Notes under the pieces: model-generated
What the model saw: only the letters and a program-made list of their open reading frames with translations
Databases searched by the model: none
What the model was told of the DNA's origin: nothing
Assembly (NCBI GenBank): GCA_946811695.1
Contig: OX328123.1
Location: forward strand, 155,411,580-155,475,579
Direction of reading: 5' to 3'
DNA from: Gonocerus acuteangulatus
Lineage: Eukaryota > Arthropoda > Insecta > Hemiptera > Coreidae
DNA length: 64,000 bases
Position numbers and translations under genes: made by a program
In this document: positions 24,045 to 35,027 of the stretch, one piece after another
Numbering within the stretch: position 1 is the stretch's first letter
How the letters are laid out: each line of letters begins with the position of its first letter

Positions 24045-25097
24045 GTCCGTCACGCAGGAGCTGCCTAACTAAGCACTTTCCTCAGAATTTGGGTAGTGTA
24101 GATTGCTTTCCAGAACCATTTGCTTAAAATATCCTACATAAATAAAATAAAAACATGAATAGTTCTCTTTTAAATTTGTAATGAGTAACTGATCAATTAA
24201 TAATTTGCTTCCAGAGTTATGTTTACACATGGTACCTATTACACTACGTAATAAATACAAAAAACCTCATATTATCGTATTTTGATCTAACGCAGGAACA
24301 GGATACAGTCACTCTAGTGGTAGAAAGCGCTCCTTGCGGCGGCTTTGTGAACCTACGTCTGACGGGCTTTTCTATTGAAATATATTACAAATTAAACCCC
24401 CGCTTTCCGATTGACCGATTCAGCTCATTTTTATAACACTTCTTTCTCATGAGTTACTCACGACGTATACCGCGTTTCGTTACAATACAGCAGAAATTAC
24501 GACCGGTATGAGTATATTAAGAATTTGGGTCAAGAGTAAACCCCCCCCCCTTCTAATGAACCGATTTAGTTTATTTTTACAACACATATTTACCTGTAGA
24601 TTACCACTACGAATACCGAGTTTCGTCGAAATATACCAAAAATCACGGCTGGTAGTGGCGAATTGGTATTGTGGGTCCGGAGTAAACCCCCCCTCCTAAT
24701 GAACCGATTTAGTTTATTTTTACAACAGTTATTTACCTGTGGATTACCACTACGAATACCGAGTTTCATCGAAATACACCAAAAATCACGGCTGGTAGTG
24801 GCGAATTGGTATTGTGGTTCCGGAGTAAACCCCCCCTTCTAATGAACCGATTTAGTTCATTTTTATATCTCACTTTTCTCTCCATATTACCACTACGAAT
24901 ACCAAGTTTCGTTGAAATATAACAAATATTACGGCTGAAATGGTCAAATTAGTGTTTTGGGTTTGGGGTAAACCCCCCCTTCCGGTTGACCGACTTTGGT
25001 GGTTAACGAACTAGTTCAATCGTTTGCTAATTGAATGCTATATACCAAGTTTCGTGACGAAAAAACAAAAACTCTGGCCGCTATCGTGGTAACAGAC

Positions 25098-25164
<67 letters not shown>

Positions 25165-25316
25165 TATATATATATATATATATATAAATATAAATTTTAA
25201 CGGGGGTCATTTTCGGTGTCTACTAGGTAGGATCGATAAAGATTTGAAGAGATTTTTCAAAAATTCCGTCATGAGTCCAACCTCAATAGCTACTTTCCTT
25301 CGGAGGAAAGTGCTAA
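24045..25316 (+). mobile_element. Helentron-like element, family B, copy B4 (longest uninterrupted B)
   Basis: Starts GTCCGTCACGCAGGAGCTGC. After the subterminal motif come four to five tandem ~144-bp units, each ending GGAGTAAAC plus a C run (C runs near 24540, 24686, 24830, 24973). (TA)n lies at 25096-25190. It ends CTTTCCTTCGGAGGAAAGTG plus CTAA. The number of internal units differs between copies. Confidence 0.9.
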
Positions 25317-25335
25317 AAAGAAACAAGAAAATGTG

Positions 25336-25495
<160 letters not shown>

Positions 25496-25496
25496 T

Positions 25497-27053
25497 GATG
25501 CTAATAGAAATTTGAATCACCGATATTTTCACGACCTATGATGTGACATTTCTCGTCGACACCTCCGAATTTCATCATCGACACGACATCATATGCGGGT
25601 TTCCTACGTGTGTCGAAAAAGATAAAACACTCTAAATCCAATATTGCGTCAAGAGAAACTTAACTTATAAAACAATTAATATAGACAATATCTAATTCTT
25701 TATCCAATAAAATAATTGCGCAATAAAAGGAAATACTGCGTCCAAGCGAAAATCACCAGAAAGGACTGAAATGGTTATCGATTTCCCTGCTGGTTCTTAT
25801 CACACACGATAAACGATTGACCGGCTTAGCTCGTAATCTATTCTTTTTCTGAATATCTCAATCATTCGTCGATGGCAAGAAAATCGATGAGATCGTGATT
25901 TTCATTGTCCTCCTTGTCAGGCATTACAAAATATACGATTTTGTCCGTTTGAACTTCCATGTACAAAAACGTAGCAAAAGTAGTAAATTCATAAAATTAG
26001 CTATACATTAAATCGTTAATACAAACGCAAAGTATCGAATGTGAAAAAACACATTTTTTAATTTCAATTTTTCTGATTGCTGTTGGACTGAGGTAAGTTA
26101 TGGCAAAATCTCGAAAATTGAGAAAAATAATTATCAATTACAGAAAACCAAACTAACGAAAGTGCATTAAGTCTAATTAAAATATATCATAGGATAAAAT
26201 ATATATATAGTCATCTATAAGGTACCAAACAACTTTTCTCATTCAATACTTTGCTTTTGTATCGACGATATCGTCAGGGAAAACGAAAATAAAATTTTAT
26301 GTGTTTTTTAAAACCAGTATGAAGTGATTCAGATAAGTTTGTAAAATCCCTTACGCCACCCTAAACGCCAAGTTGCTTTGCATAACTGGCAAAATGTTGC
26401 GTTTTGCATCCCGAGGAAGACCAACGGAAGATGAAATTTCTACTTCTCGCGTTATCAACTCAGGTTAGGCCACGGACACGCTGGGCGCGATTTATTCAAC
26501 TGACGAGCACGGACAATATTTTCGTTCATTAAGCTTACTTAATGGTTGCTTAATTCTTCGGTAAATTAATTACATGGATCTCCCTTTCAAATCGCACGTA
26601 GACTGGCGCAGAACAAAATGAGTTAATCCACCATTCTTCCGTCTAAGGCCGCGCCTACATTGGACCCGTATTTCGCCCGATCCGATCCGATCCGATTTAG
26701 TCACAGCTCGTCAGTAATGACCTCCTACTGAAGTGAAAATGAGTGATTAAGTTACGAAATACCACCTAATAAGGATCTATTATTATGCAAGCGATATTAT
26801 TGCATGAGACTTGTAGACAAAAAATAAAGTCCCTCATTACAGGGTTACTGTAAGGAGGAAACAAATAATATACAAACATATATATATCAAATAGAAACAT
26901 CCCCAGGTCTCCATCACAAATGATTTATTTTATTGTCAAAGCATGCTTTCAGAGACTCAACATCAGTACTTATAGCTCCTTATTGCAGGCGGTTCACCCG
27001 TAGCCACTCTACGTATTTAATGCAGTACCACCACCGTCCAGCCAAAACAATGT

Positions 27054-27055
<2 letters not shown>
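25497..27055. other. Unassigned intronic sequence upstream of exon b
   Basis: About 25500-25625 (AATTTGAATCACCGATATTT ... GCGGGTTTCC) distantly recalls the 3' end of family A. The rest, up to 27055, has no repeat ends or coding frame that I can support and may be the oldest, least invaded part of the intron. Confidence 0.35.

Positions 27056-27112
<57 letters not shown>
27056..27112. repeat. (TA)n microsatellite followed by (TG)n
   Basis: TA repeat ending about 85 bp before exon b, followed by TGTGTGTGTGTG. Confidence 0.85.
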
Positions 27113-27113
<1 letters not shown>

Positions 27114-27196
27114 GTCTATGTGTGTGTGTGTTTGTGTAAATCATACTCATCGTTCAATCTTCATGGTCAAAATTGTTTCATGCCAATAACTTTCAG

Positions 27197-27360
27197 GTGG
27201 ACTAATAGTAAAAGCATCCAACATCCGTATCTGGATCCATGATAGAGACCTCGGCAGACTTCAGAAGGTGTTATGGGAAGGACACGGACAGAAACTGCTC
27301 TCGGAAACCAGTACGCAACCTAAAGTCCGCCGATTCCTCAATGCTGTCCCTTATATTCTG
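27197..27360 (+). CDS. Ankyrin-repeat gene, exon b
   Basis: Between acceptor AATAACTTTCAG and donor GTAAGAAA; 164 nt, entering in phase 1 and leaving in phase 0. With the single G carried over from exon a the frame is open throughout. It reads GGLIVKASNIRIWIHD, then RDLGRLQKVLWEGHG, ending VRRFLNAVPYIL. This linker stands between the two ankyrin modules and has no family I can name. The Trp-rich helix-forming stretch suggests a structured segment. A Helitron end begins only 24 nt after the donor. Confidence 0.85.
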
Positions 27361-27384
27361 GTAAGAAACATTTTATATTATCTA

Positions 27385-27461
27385 CTAGCTGAATGCCCGT
27401 GCTTCTTCACGGCAGATAAGTAGTTATTTTATTGTGTTAAATAATGTATCATCAAAATAAA
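27385..27461 (-). mobile_element. Helitron 3' end (H2), split by the gypsy element
   Basis: On the minus strand it ends with hairpin TGCCGTG...CACGGGCA followed by TTCAGCTAG and a T flank, the canonical Helitron 3' terminus. Helitron sequence continues at 32365. The insertion lies 24 nt inside the intron following exon b. Confidence 0.85.
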
Positions 27462-27465
27462 CATA

Positions 27466-27870
27466 TGTTGGGATTTGCAGTTTGTGTTATCAAAGTTCCC
27501 AAACAAATTTTAAACAAAATATAATAAATTTTTATTATATAAACTGAAATTAATAAAATGTCCTTATAAACTTGAATCAAATAAAGAATCCAATAAAAAG
27601 GAGATGCTGCTTGAAATATGCGGTTGCTCTTGAAAAAATTAATTAAGATGAGAGACTCACTGATACAGCTCTTCTGTGAAGCTCTTGTCTCGACTCCCTG
27701 TCACTGGATAAACTTTGATTGCTACACACAAGCACTGAACATTGTCTTAGAATTGTCTTAAAAACTTTTTGCCTTTTTTTTTTTTTTAGCTACCAAGCTT
27801 TTTATGAGAACTGTGTGCATATGTTTTTTAATCATTTGATATTTTTTAATATTATATAAAAGCTGCTACA
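27466..27870 (-). repeat. 3' LTR of gypsy element
   Basis: Plus-strand TGTTGGGATTTGCAG ... AGCTGCTACA; 405 bp, TG/CA ends. Identical to the other LTR except for two T in a homopolymer. On the minus strand it contains TATATAA near the start of the LTR. Confidence 0.95.
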
Positions 27871-27883
27871 TTGCTCCCCCCCT
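27871..27883 (-). other. Polypurine tract of gypsy element
   Basis: The minus strand reads AGGGGGGGAGCAA immediately before the 3' LTR: the expected plus-strand primer. The pol frame runs through it and stops 5 nt into the LTR. Confidence 0.8.
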
Positions 27884-30800
27884 GATGACGGAGTCAGCGA
27901 AGAAGACCTTGCGTTTAACTAGCCTTCCAGCTCTTGTTCTATACTCTGAGGGCTGCTCGGGTTGCAGGTTGCTGGTTGCAGGCTGTGGTTCAATAGTGGA
28001 AGGTAGGCCTGGTTCTGGTATCTGCGTCGTGGGGTCTACTTGCTTCGATGAAGGAGATGTGGTTTGCGGCTGGAGGTTGGTTGGTGAAGCTGCGTTCCTC
28101 TCTATGTCGGTCGTAAGAAGATAAGCAGGCTTCAATCTATCAATAGAGACGACTACTGGTTTTTGTCCTATGGCTAGGGTAAAGTGTTTGGCCGTACGAC
28201 TTAATACTTTATGAGGACCAGAGTAGGGTGGGACAAGTGGTCGGCGAACTGCGTCCTCCCTCAAGAATACGTGGGAGCTCGTGTGTAAGTCCTTGTGTTG
28301 AAACGTCTTTTGATAACTCGAACGTGCTAGGGCTGGCTTGAGCTGTGCGAGATCCTGCTTTAGAAGTTGTAGGGCTATGATGGGTTCTTGTTGCACAGGG
28401 GTGTCTGCAAGGAATTCCCCTGGTAACCTTAAGGGCTGTCCATACAGTCCTGCGGCAACACTTGCACCCATATCCTCCCTGAATACCGATCGAAGCCCTA
28501 GGAGTACTGAGGGTAGGAGTGCAACCCATCTGTCTGTCTCCAATTGAGCCATTATTGCAGCCTTCAAGCTCCTGTGCCACCTCTCCACACAACCGTTACT
28601 TTGCGGGTGGTAAGCAGTTGTTCGCTTTTTATCGATACCTAGGAGCGCTGTTAGCCTCTGGAATATCTCTGCCTCAAATTGACGGCCCTGGTCGGTGGAG
28701 ATCCTTGCAGGTACTCCGAAGCGAGCAATCCAGTGGGTGTAAAACGCCTCTGAAACCGTGCTTGCCGAAATATCTTCCAGAGGGATAGCTTCCGGCCACC
28801 TAGTTGCTCGATCCACCATTGTTAAGCAATAACGTTTGCCGTTAGAGGGTGGCAAAGGGCCTATTAAATCCAAATGAATGTGCTGGAATCTTGGTGCCGG
28901 TTGAAAGGTTCCTAAGGGACTGACAGTATGGCGCTGGATTTTACTGCGCTGGCAGGGGATGCAGGTTTTGGCCCATTCGCCTACGTCTGACTTCATACTC
29001 GGCCAGAAGTAGCGCGAAGAAAGAAGTTTTCTTGAAGCACGTATTCCGGGGTGACTTAGTCCATGAAGGCGATCAAACAAAGGTTTCCTGAAGTGCTCAG
29101 GAATATATGGTCTCGCCTTATATGATGATGTTTCACAAAAGAGCGGGACGTCTTGGCCTGGAATGGTGAGGAGCTTTAAAGTGAGCTTAGGATTCTCTTT
29201 TAATTCCTCTATCGTAGGGTCAGCTTTCTGTGCCTGAGCAATCGCTGCAAAATCATCGGGCAACTGAACCTCTTCTACTCGTGACAGGGCGTCAGCTACT
29301 ACGTTGTCTTTGCCGGGCTTATAAATGATAGAAGTAGTGAACTGACTTATGAAATTGAGTTGCCTGATTCTTCGGGGTGAGGCATTGTCTGCCTTCTGCT
29401 GGAAAACGTGGATGAGGGGTTTATGGTCAGTCACTATAGAGAAATGAAGGCCTTCCAGGAGTGATCTGAAGTGCTTTACGCCCTCGTGGATAGCGAGCAG
29501 CTCTCTATCATAGGTGGAGTAATTCTTTTGTGCTGAATTTAGTTTCCTGGAAAAAAATCCTAAGGGTCTCCAGACACCATTTTTCAGTTGCTGTAACACC
29601 GCACCTCTGCCTATATCGCTTGCATCACAGGCCAATGACAACTCTTCACATGTCGATTGGTGCGCAAGTTGTGCAGCGGCAGCGAGGCTCTCCTTGCATT
29701 CTTCAAAGGCTTTGGTGGCTTTCTCAGTTCATTCCACTGGTCTGTTATCCTTCTTTTTGACGTCGTGCAGTAAGTCATTAAGAGGGCTTTGAATCTCTGC
29801 AGCACGGGGAATGCAACGTCGATAGAAGTTTATCATTCCAAGAAATCTTCTGAGTTGACATATAGTGGCGGGACGAGGAAAATCAGCAATGGTTTTTAGT
29901 TTGGATAGCAAAGGGCTTATTCCCTCCGAGTTGACTTTAAAGCCGAGGAAGTCAACCTGAGATTCACCTAAATTGCACTTCGAAATGTTCAAGGAGAGTC
30001 CGTTTGCCTCCAGCCTCTTGAATACTTCGCGAAGGTGTGTTTCATGTTGCTCTTCATCTTCCGAGGCGATAAGATAATCGTCCATGTAGGGAAACACAAA
30101 GTCCAAGTCACGCATGATGTTATCCGAAAACCGTTGAAAGGTTTGGGCTGCGTTTCGAAGTCCGAAGCACATACGAAGGTATTCGATTAGTCCAAAGGGA
30201 GTAGCAATAGCGGTTTTCTCAATGTCCTCTTCCGCTATAGGGATGTGGTAGAAAGCGTGAACTATATCGAGAGTTGAAAAGATTTTTTTTCCATGTAACT
30301 GTGTAGTAAAGTTCATGAGGTTAGGAACAGGATATCGGTCGGGGATGGTTTGTGCGTTCAAACGACGCACACCACAAGGGCGTAAGCTACCATCTTTTTT
30401 TATAACCACATGTAGCGGGCTTGACCATGGGCTCTTGGATGGTCTGCATATCCCCTCATTCATGAGCTCCTGAAAATGCTGCTTTACTGCTATGTATTTA
30501 TCGGGTGCCAGCCGTCTTCCCTTGCTTGTGACAGGATTACCACTGGTAAGTATGTGGTGTTGGACGACGGTAGGTGGTGGGCCTCTGATGGGTGTAGGTC
30601 TGGTCAGATTAGGGAAGTCTCTCAGCAGATGTGAATACTTGCAGTTTCCAGGGATAGTAGATATAGTGGGTGTCGAGACCATCGACACAATACCAATCGC
30701 TCCTAACCCGGTGTGTTGATCAGTAAGCTTCTTCTGACGGAGATCGACACTCAGTCCGTGATGGTACAAGAAGTCCGCGCCAAGGATTGGCTTCCCGATT

Positions 30801-31065
30801 TCTGCGATGATAAATGTCCATTTTAGGGGACGACGAATTCCAATATCCAGCTGCAACAACTTCTCTCCATACGTTGGGATAATTGTATAATTTGCTGCTA
30901 CTAAGTTGAAATCGGACCTATTTTTGTGTATTCGAGGATTTCGAGGGATAATTGAAACAGAAGCACCCGTGTCCACCAGGAACTGTTGGCCTGTTGTCCT
31001 GTCTGATATAAAAAGGCGGCGTTGTGGTGCAACAGAGGCGGCAGCCGCATCATACGCCTCCGGGA

Positions 31066-31935
31066 TTAGTTTAAAGGTTGCTTCCAGTTGCAAGGTTTGG
31101 TGCACTTCAGAGCCTTGTCCTTAAAACGCCTATGATAGAAGCAAATGGCTTCTGCAGATTTGTTTCGGCTGCTAGATCGTCGAGACTGGGGTTGGAAACT
31201 TCTATCCCTGCTCCTGGAACGAGATTCTCGGCGAAGCTCGGCTACTTCTGTACGAAGTTGACGAAATTCAACCAGAAGTTCGTTGAACTGGCTTTGTGAT
31301 GGATTGTGTCCCTGCCGTGAGGATGACCGGATTGAGTCGTGGTCAGATGGTATCTGTCTCTGAGCGGCATAAATTTCCGCTGGACAGTCGATTTCTGCAA
31401 TCTGGTCAGCGGTAGCGGCAAGTTTGTGAAGATCTTCTTGACCCGTTGCTGCAAGAATAGCCTGCATCCTATTGGGAAGATTGCGAAGCCATAAGGTCCG
31501 AACAACTTCTTTGTTAAGTGTTTGACCAGCCTGTTGAAGCATTGTTCGCAAAAGTTGCGACGGCCGTTGATTCCCAAGCTGTGTGTCCTGGAGCAATCTT
31601 TGAATGCGGCGAGTCTCGGATTCTCCATATATTTGTATGAGGCGTGCCTTAAGACGATCGTAGGGATCCTCGATTGAAGGATTATCAATCAGGTCAACAA
31701 CCTGTTCGATAACATCTATGCCTAAGTTTGCCATCACAGACTGATACTTCATAGTCTGTGAGGTAACCTTCGACGTAAAAAAAACAGCTTCTACGTGTGC
31801 AAACCATAATTTAGGGTTAGTTTTATGGAATGGCGGGAGCCGATTATGGGCGCCGCTAAACGCTGAGACTTCTGATTCAACAGTAAGAGTAGTGTGATCA
31901 CCTGGTGATGGAATTATATTCTTCTCGTCTGGCAT
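31066..31935 (-). CDS. Gypsy gag with CHCC zinc finger
   Basis: 289 residues from the ATG at 31935 (MPDEKN); the open frame extends further upstream into the LTR, but the ATG after the primer-binding site is the natural start. A capsid-like helical region covers about residues 25-180 (FHKTNPKLWFAHVE, LIQIYGES, LWLRNLPNRMQAIL). An Arg/Ser-rich stretch follows, then C-F-Y-H...C-T-K-P-C near the C terminus, a CHCC knuckle instead of the usual CCHC. The frame ends TTTAAACTAA, i.e. the slippery heptamer followed by the stop. Confidence 0.88.
   Translation of the reverse strand: MPDEKNIIPSPGDHTTLTVESEVSAFSGAHNRLPPFHKTNPKLWFAHVEAVFFTSKVTSQTMKYQSVMANLGIDVIEQVVDLIDNPSIEDPYDRLKARLIQIYGESETRRIQRLLQDTQLGNQRPSQLLRTMLQQAGQTLNKEVVRTLWLRNLPNRMQAILAATGQEDLHKLAATADQIAEIDCPAEIYAAQRQIPSDHDSIRSSSRQGHNPSQSQFNELLVEFRQLRTEVAELRRESRSRSRDRSFQPQSRRSSSRNKSAEAICFYHRRFKDKALKCTKPCNWKQPLN
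31069..31075 (-). promoter_or_regulatory. -1 ribosomal frameshift site between gag and pol
   Basis: On the minus strand T TTA AAC is in register with gag codons and is directly followed by the gag stop TAA. The pol frame is the -1 frame from here. TTTAAAC is a classical X XXY YYZ heptamer. Confidence 0.8.
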
Positions 31936-31945
31936 TGTTCTTTTT

Positions 31946-31955
31946 GGGGTCACCA
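31946..31955 (-). other. Primer-binding site, tRNA-Trp type
   Basis: The minus strand reads TGGTGACCCC two nt after the 5' LTR. It is complementary to the tRNA-Trp acceptor end (GGGGTCA plus CCA). Confidence 0.75.
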
Positions 31956-31957
31956 AT

Positions 31958-32360
31958 TGTTGGGATTTGCAGTTTGTGTTATCAAAGTTCCCAAACAAAT
32001 TTTAAACAAAATATAATAAATTTTTATTATATAAACTGAAATTAATAAAATGTCCTTATAAACTTGAATCAAATAAAGAATCCAATAAAAAGGAGATGCT
32101 GCTTGAAATATGCGGTTGCTCTTGAAAAAATTAATTAAGATGAGAGACTCACTGATACAGCTCTTCTGTGAAGCTCTTGTCTCGACTCCCTGTCACTGGA
32201 TAAACTTTGATTGCTACACACAAGCACTGAACATTGTCTTAGAATTGTCTTAAAAACTTTTTGCCTTTTTTTTTTTTAGCTACCAAGCTTTTTATGAGAA
32301 CTGTGTGCATATGTTTTTTAATCATTTGATATTTTTTAATATTATATAAAAGCTGCTACA
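31958..32360 (-). repeat. 5' LTR of gypsy element
   Basis: 403 bp, same sequence as 27466-27870 apart from the T-run length. Confidence 0.95.
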
Positions 32361-32364
32361 CATA

Positions 32365-32893
32365 CATATTACATATTTCAGTTTATTATAGCACTGTTCC
32401 CGTCTTATTAAAGGTTATTCATATTAAACGCCTATAGATAACCCGTCCTAAAATTCTTAGTTAATAATAATGGACGTCAAAATTTAATTAAATAAATAAT
32501 TTATTCATCAATTGATAAGTAATCAGAGTATAATGTTTCTTGACATTGGGGCGCTCCGGACCAGTGTCATGAAAAAGATAACGTAGAGATAACCCGTTAT
32601 CTATAGGTAAGCAGTAACAGCAGTTTAACCAGTACAGGTTAAAATTCGTTCTCAATAATAAATGTACGTTAAAATTTAAAAATGTATGTTTCCAAGATGT
32701 CATTTGGAAACACCCATTATATTTTCGAGCATTACCAAGAAGTGCCCTGACTGGGTATGCTGATAGGTGAGGAGGTATTGCAAGGGTTCGGGATATTATA
32801 TCCTCGGGTGGACCATCACCGGGTACAGGGTAAACTCTATGAGGGACAAAACCACAGTTTATCTCTAGTAATTCAAGGTCTGCCATCATAGTT
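32365..32893 (-). mobile_element. Helitron H2, remainder
   Basis: TTTCTTGACATTGGGGCGCT, CCGTTATCTATAGGTAAGCA and CCATCATAGTTGAT match Helitron H3 at 60400-60835. Noncoding here. The 5' end is lost or replaced by LINE sequence at about 32894. Confidence 0.7.
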
Positions 32894-33401
32894 GATTTTT
32901 TATTGAATATTTACAATCTGTATACATATGACATATAATACAATAAGTAAATAGGTTGATAGGAAAATAACTATTGCACAAGGAAAAACAGAGCGGAGAA
33001 GGCAGCCATTGCTGACACTCCCTAAGGAATTAATACTGTTAATTTAAGTATTACAGTTGGTCTCTAGGCCACTTTCTTTTCAGGCGTCTCGATTGGAAGG
33101 GATCGCATCTGTGGAAAGGGATTGGGCAAGGGGATTGGGATGAAAGGATAGCTTGAAATGAAAAGTGGAGAAGCGGGTTTTAGCTAATTCAGCGACAAAG
33201 GGAATTTCTCCCCCGAGACTCTGGTAGGTCTCGGTGGATGATATTATTGTTGACGTAAAAGGGAGCATTAAGGATCCGGCGAAGGACTTTGGACAGGAAG
33301 GTTTGGATTCGGTTTATGTTGGAAGGTTTTGCTGTACCCCATAGTTCAATGCCGTAAGTCCAAATCGGTTTAATAATAGTTTTGTAGCTTGTTATTTAGA
33401 A
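32894..33401 (-). pseudogene. Jockey-type LINE 3' fragment
   Basis: The minus-strand translation contains TYQSLGGEIPFVAELAKTRF and FHPNPLAQSL, homologous to the C terminus of the LINE at 49634-51072. The 3' UTR with CAATGGCTGCC also corresponds. It is cut at the right by the palindrome at 33402. Confidence 0.75.
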
Positions 33402-33881
33402 AGTAGCGAAGAAAGTGAGCGTTTGTTATTAATTTTGACTCTGCCACACATAAATGTATAAAATATTTAGTTTCAGTGCGAATTGTAATGGTAATTTTAT
33501 TTTTCATATTAATAAAAACTTAATTAAATAGTAAATAGACAAACAGAGTTTCATAAATTAGGTGGGGAATTCATTTAGGTTCTTCCCAAATAAAAATCAC
33601 AAATATATTAACATTTTAGCGGGCTTCCTCCCTCCGGAGTCAACCTCGGAGGGAGGAAGCCCGCTAAAATGTTAATATATTTGTGATTTTTATTTGGGAA
33701 GAACCTAAATGAATTCCCCACCTAATTTATGAAACTCTGTTTGTCTATTTACTATTTAATTAAGTTTTTATTAATAAGAAAACTAAAATTACCATTACAA
33801 TTCGCACTGAAACTAAATATTTTATACATTTATGTGTGGCAGAGTCAAAATTAAAAACACACGCTCACTTTCTTCGCTACT
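33402..33881. repeat. 480-bp near-perfect palindrome
   Basis: Arms of about 235 bp (33402-33635 and 33648-33881). At the centre is a Helentron-like 3' hairpin motif, TTAGCGGGCTTCCTCCCTCC mirrored as GGAGGGAGGAAGCCCGCTAA. Few mismatches (for example GTTTGTTATT against GTGTGTTTTT). It looks like two element 3' ends joined head to head. It ends inside LINE sequence at the left. Confidence 0.92.
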
Positions 33882-34418
33882 CCTTTATTGGGCTCTACAT
33901 GTTTCACACCACTGTGGAGCGGTAGGTTAAATATTAACTTTGATATAAATCTGAAAACTGGATATATCTAACACTGAGGATTATGCATTATATTCTGCAC
34001 AACCATAAACAGTACAGATACAATACGACAAATTAATTATGTAGAAATGATAATCAACACTTCGTTTAAAATACTCACAGTCTAGTCAACTAATGCATTG
34101 TACCTTGCAAAAGGTAGGGTAGAAGATTTTTTTTTTTTGTGCATAGTAGTATGAATATCAAAAAACCAAGTTATCCAACATGGCCGAGACCTCGGGAGAA
34201 CGTTTGACAGCCAAAAAAACACAAAAATATATTACATTCTTTCTTATTTTCAAAATATATCAAAAATGGTTGGTTTTAACGGAAATTCTTTTATCTAAAG
34301 TTTAAAGGAAATTAAATTTACTAAATCTTTCATCGGAGCAACTATTTCTTAACATGAGTAGCAAACGCGCTACAGCTTGTTGAATAAGACAATTTTCAAC
34401 CGAACTGAGTGGAAGAAA
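33882..34418. other. Unassigned intronic sequence
   Basis: AT-rich; includes a short CACACCACTGTGGAGCGG stretch. No coding frame or element end recognised. Confidence 0.3.
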
Positions 34419-35027
34419 GTCCGTCACGCAGGAGCTGCATAACTAAGCACTTTCCTCATAATTTGGGTAGTGTAGACTGCTTTCCAGAACAATTTGCTTA
34501 AAATATCCTACATAAATAAAATAAAAACATGAATAGTTCTCTTTTAATTTTGTAATGAGTAACTGATAAATTATTAATTTGCTTCCAGAGTTATGTTTAA
34601 ATATGGTACCTACTACACTACTTAATAAATACAAAATCCTCATATTATTGTATTTTGATCTAACGCAGGAACCGGATACAGTCCCTCTAGCGCTCCTTAC
34701 GGCGCCTTTGTGAACCTATGTCTGGCTGGCTTTTCTATTGAAATATATTACAAAGTAAACCCCCCTTTCCGATTGACCGATTCAGCTCATTTTTACAACA
34801 CTTCTTTCTCATGAGTTACCCACGACGTATACCGCGTTTCGTTACAATACAGCAGAAATTACGACCAGTATGAGTATATTAGTAATTTAGGTCCGGAGTA
34901 ACCCCCCCCCCCCCACCTAATGAACCGATTTAGTTTATTTTTACAACACATATTTACCTGTAGATTACCACTATGAATACCGAGTTTCGTCGAAATATAC
35001 CTAAAATCCCGGCTGGTAGTGGCGAAT
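34419..35027 (+). mobile_element. Helentron-like element, family B, copy B5 (5' part)
   Basis: Starts GTCCGTCACGCAGGAGCTGC, with the family B body and C13 run. At GTGGCGAA it is interrupted by the Helitron 35028-37400. The B sequence resumes TTGGTATTGTCGGTCCGGAG at about 37401 and is truncated at about 37487. Confidence 0.85.

Larger units (their letters stand above)
27866..31075 (-). pseudogene. Gypsy pol (protease, RT, RNase H, integrase) with one in-frame stop
   Basis: One frame from the slippery site to the 3' LTR. Protease LVDTGASVSIIP is near 30975. RT motifs include DIVHAFYHIPI and YMDDYLIAS near 30080. RNase H begins LACDASDIG near 29630. Integrase has a zinc HHCC region (HGLSHPG ... 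CIPCQRSK) near 28960-29060 and core motifs HLDLIGPLPP, STDQGRQFEAE and NGCVERWHR near 28590-28880. A single TGA at 29729-29731 interrupts the frame between RT and RNase H, where related proteins have tryptophan (TGG). The frame is the same on both sides. All catalytic motifs seem present, so this is one nonsense mutation in an otherwise intact gene. Confidence 0.9.
27466..32360 (-). mobile_element. Ty3/gypsy LTR retrotransposon, CsRn1-type
   Basis: 4.9 kb with two near-identical LTRs (27466-27870 and 31958-32360) and target duplication CATA at 27462-27465 and 32361-32364, inserted in Helitron H2. The primer-binding site matches the 3' end of tRNA-Trp. Gag carries a C-X2-H-X9-C-X3-C finger. 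Both traits are known for the CsRn1 clade. Gag and pol are in different frames joined by a slippery heptamer. There is no envelope frame. The LTRs differ only in a T run (14 versus 12), so the insertion is recent. The element lies antisense to the ankyrin gene. Confidence 0.92.

Noticed and set aside
27466..32360. Endogenous retrovirus with envelope
   Set aside because: No third frame follows integrase; pol ends in the 3' LTR.
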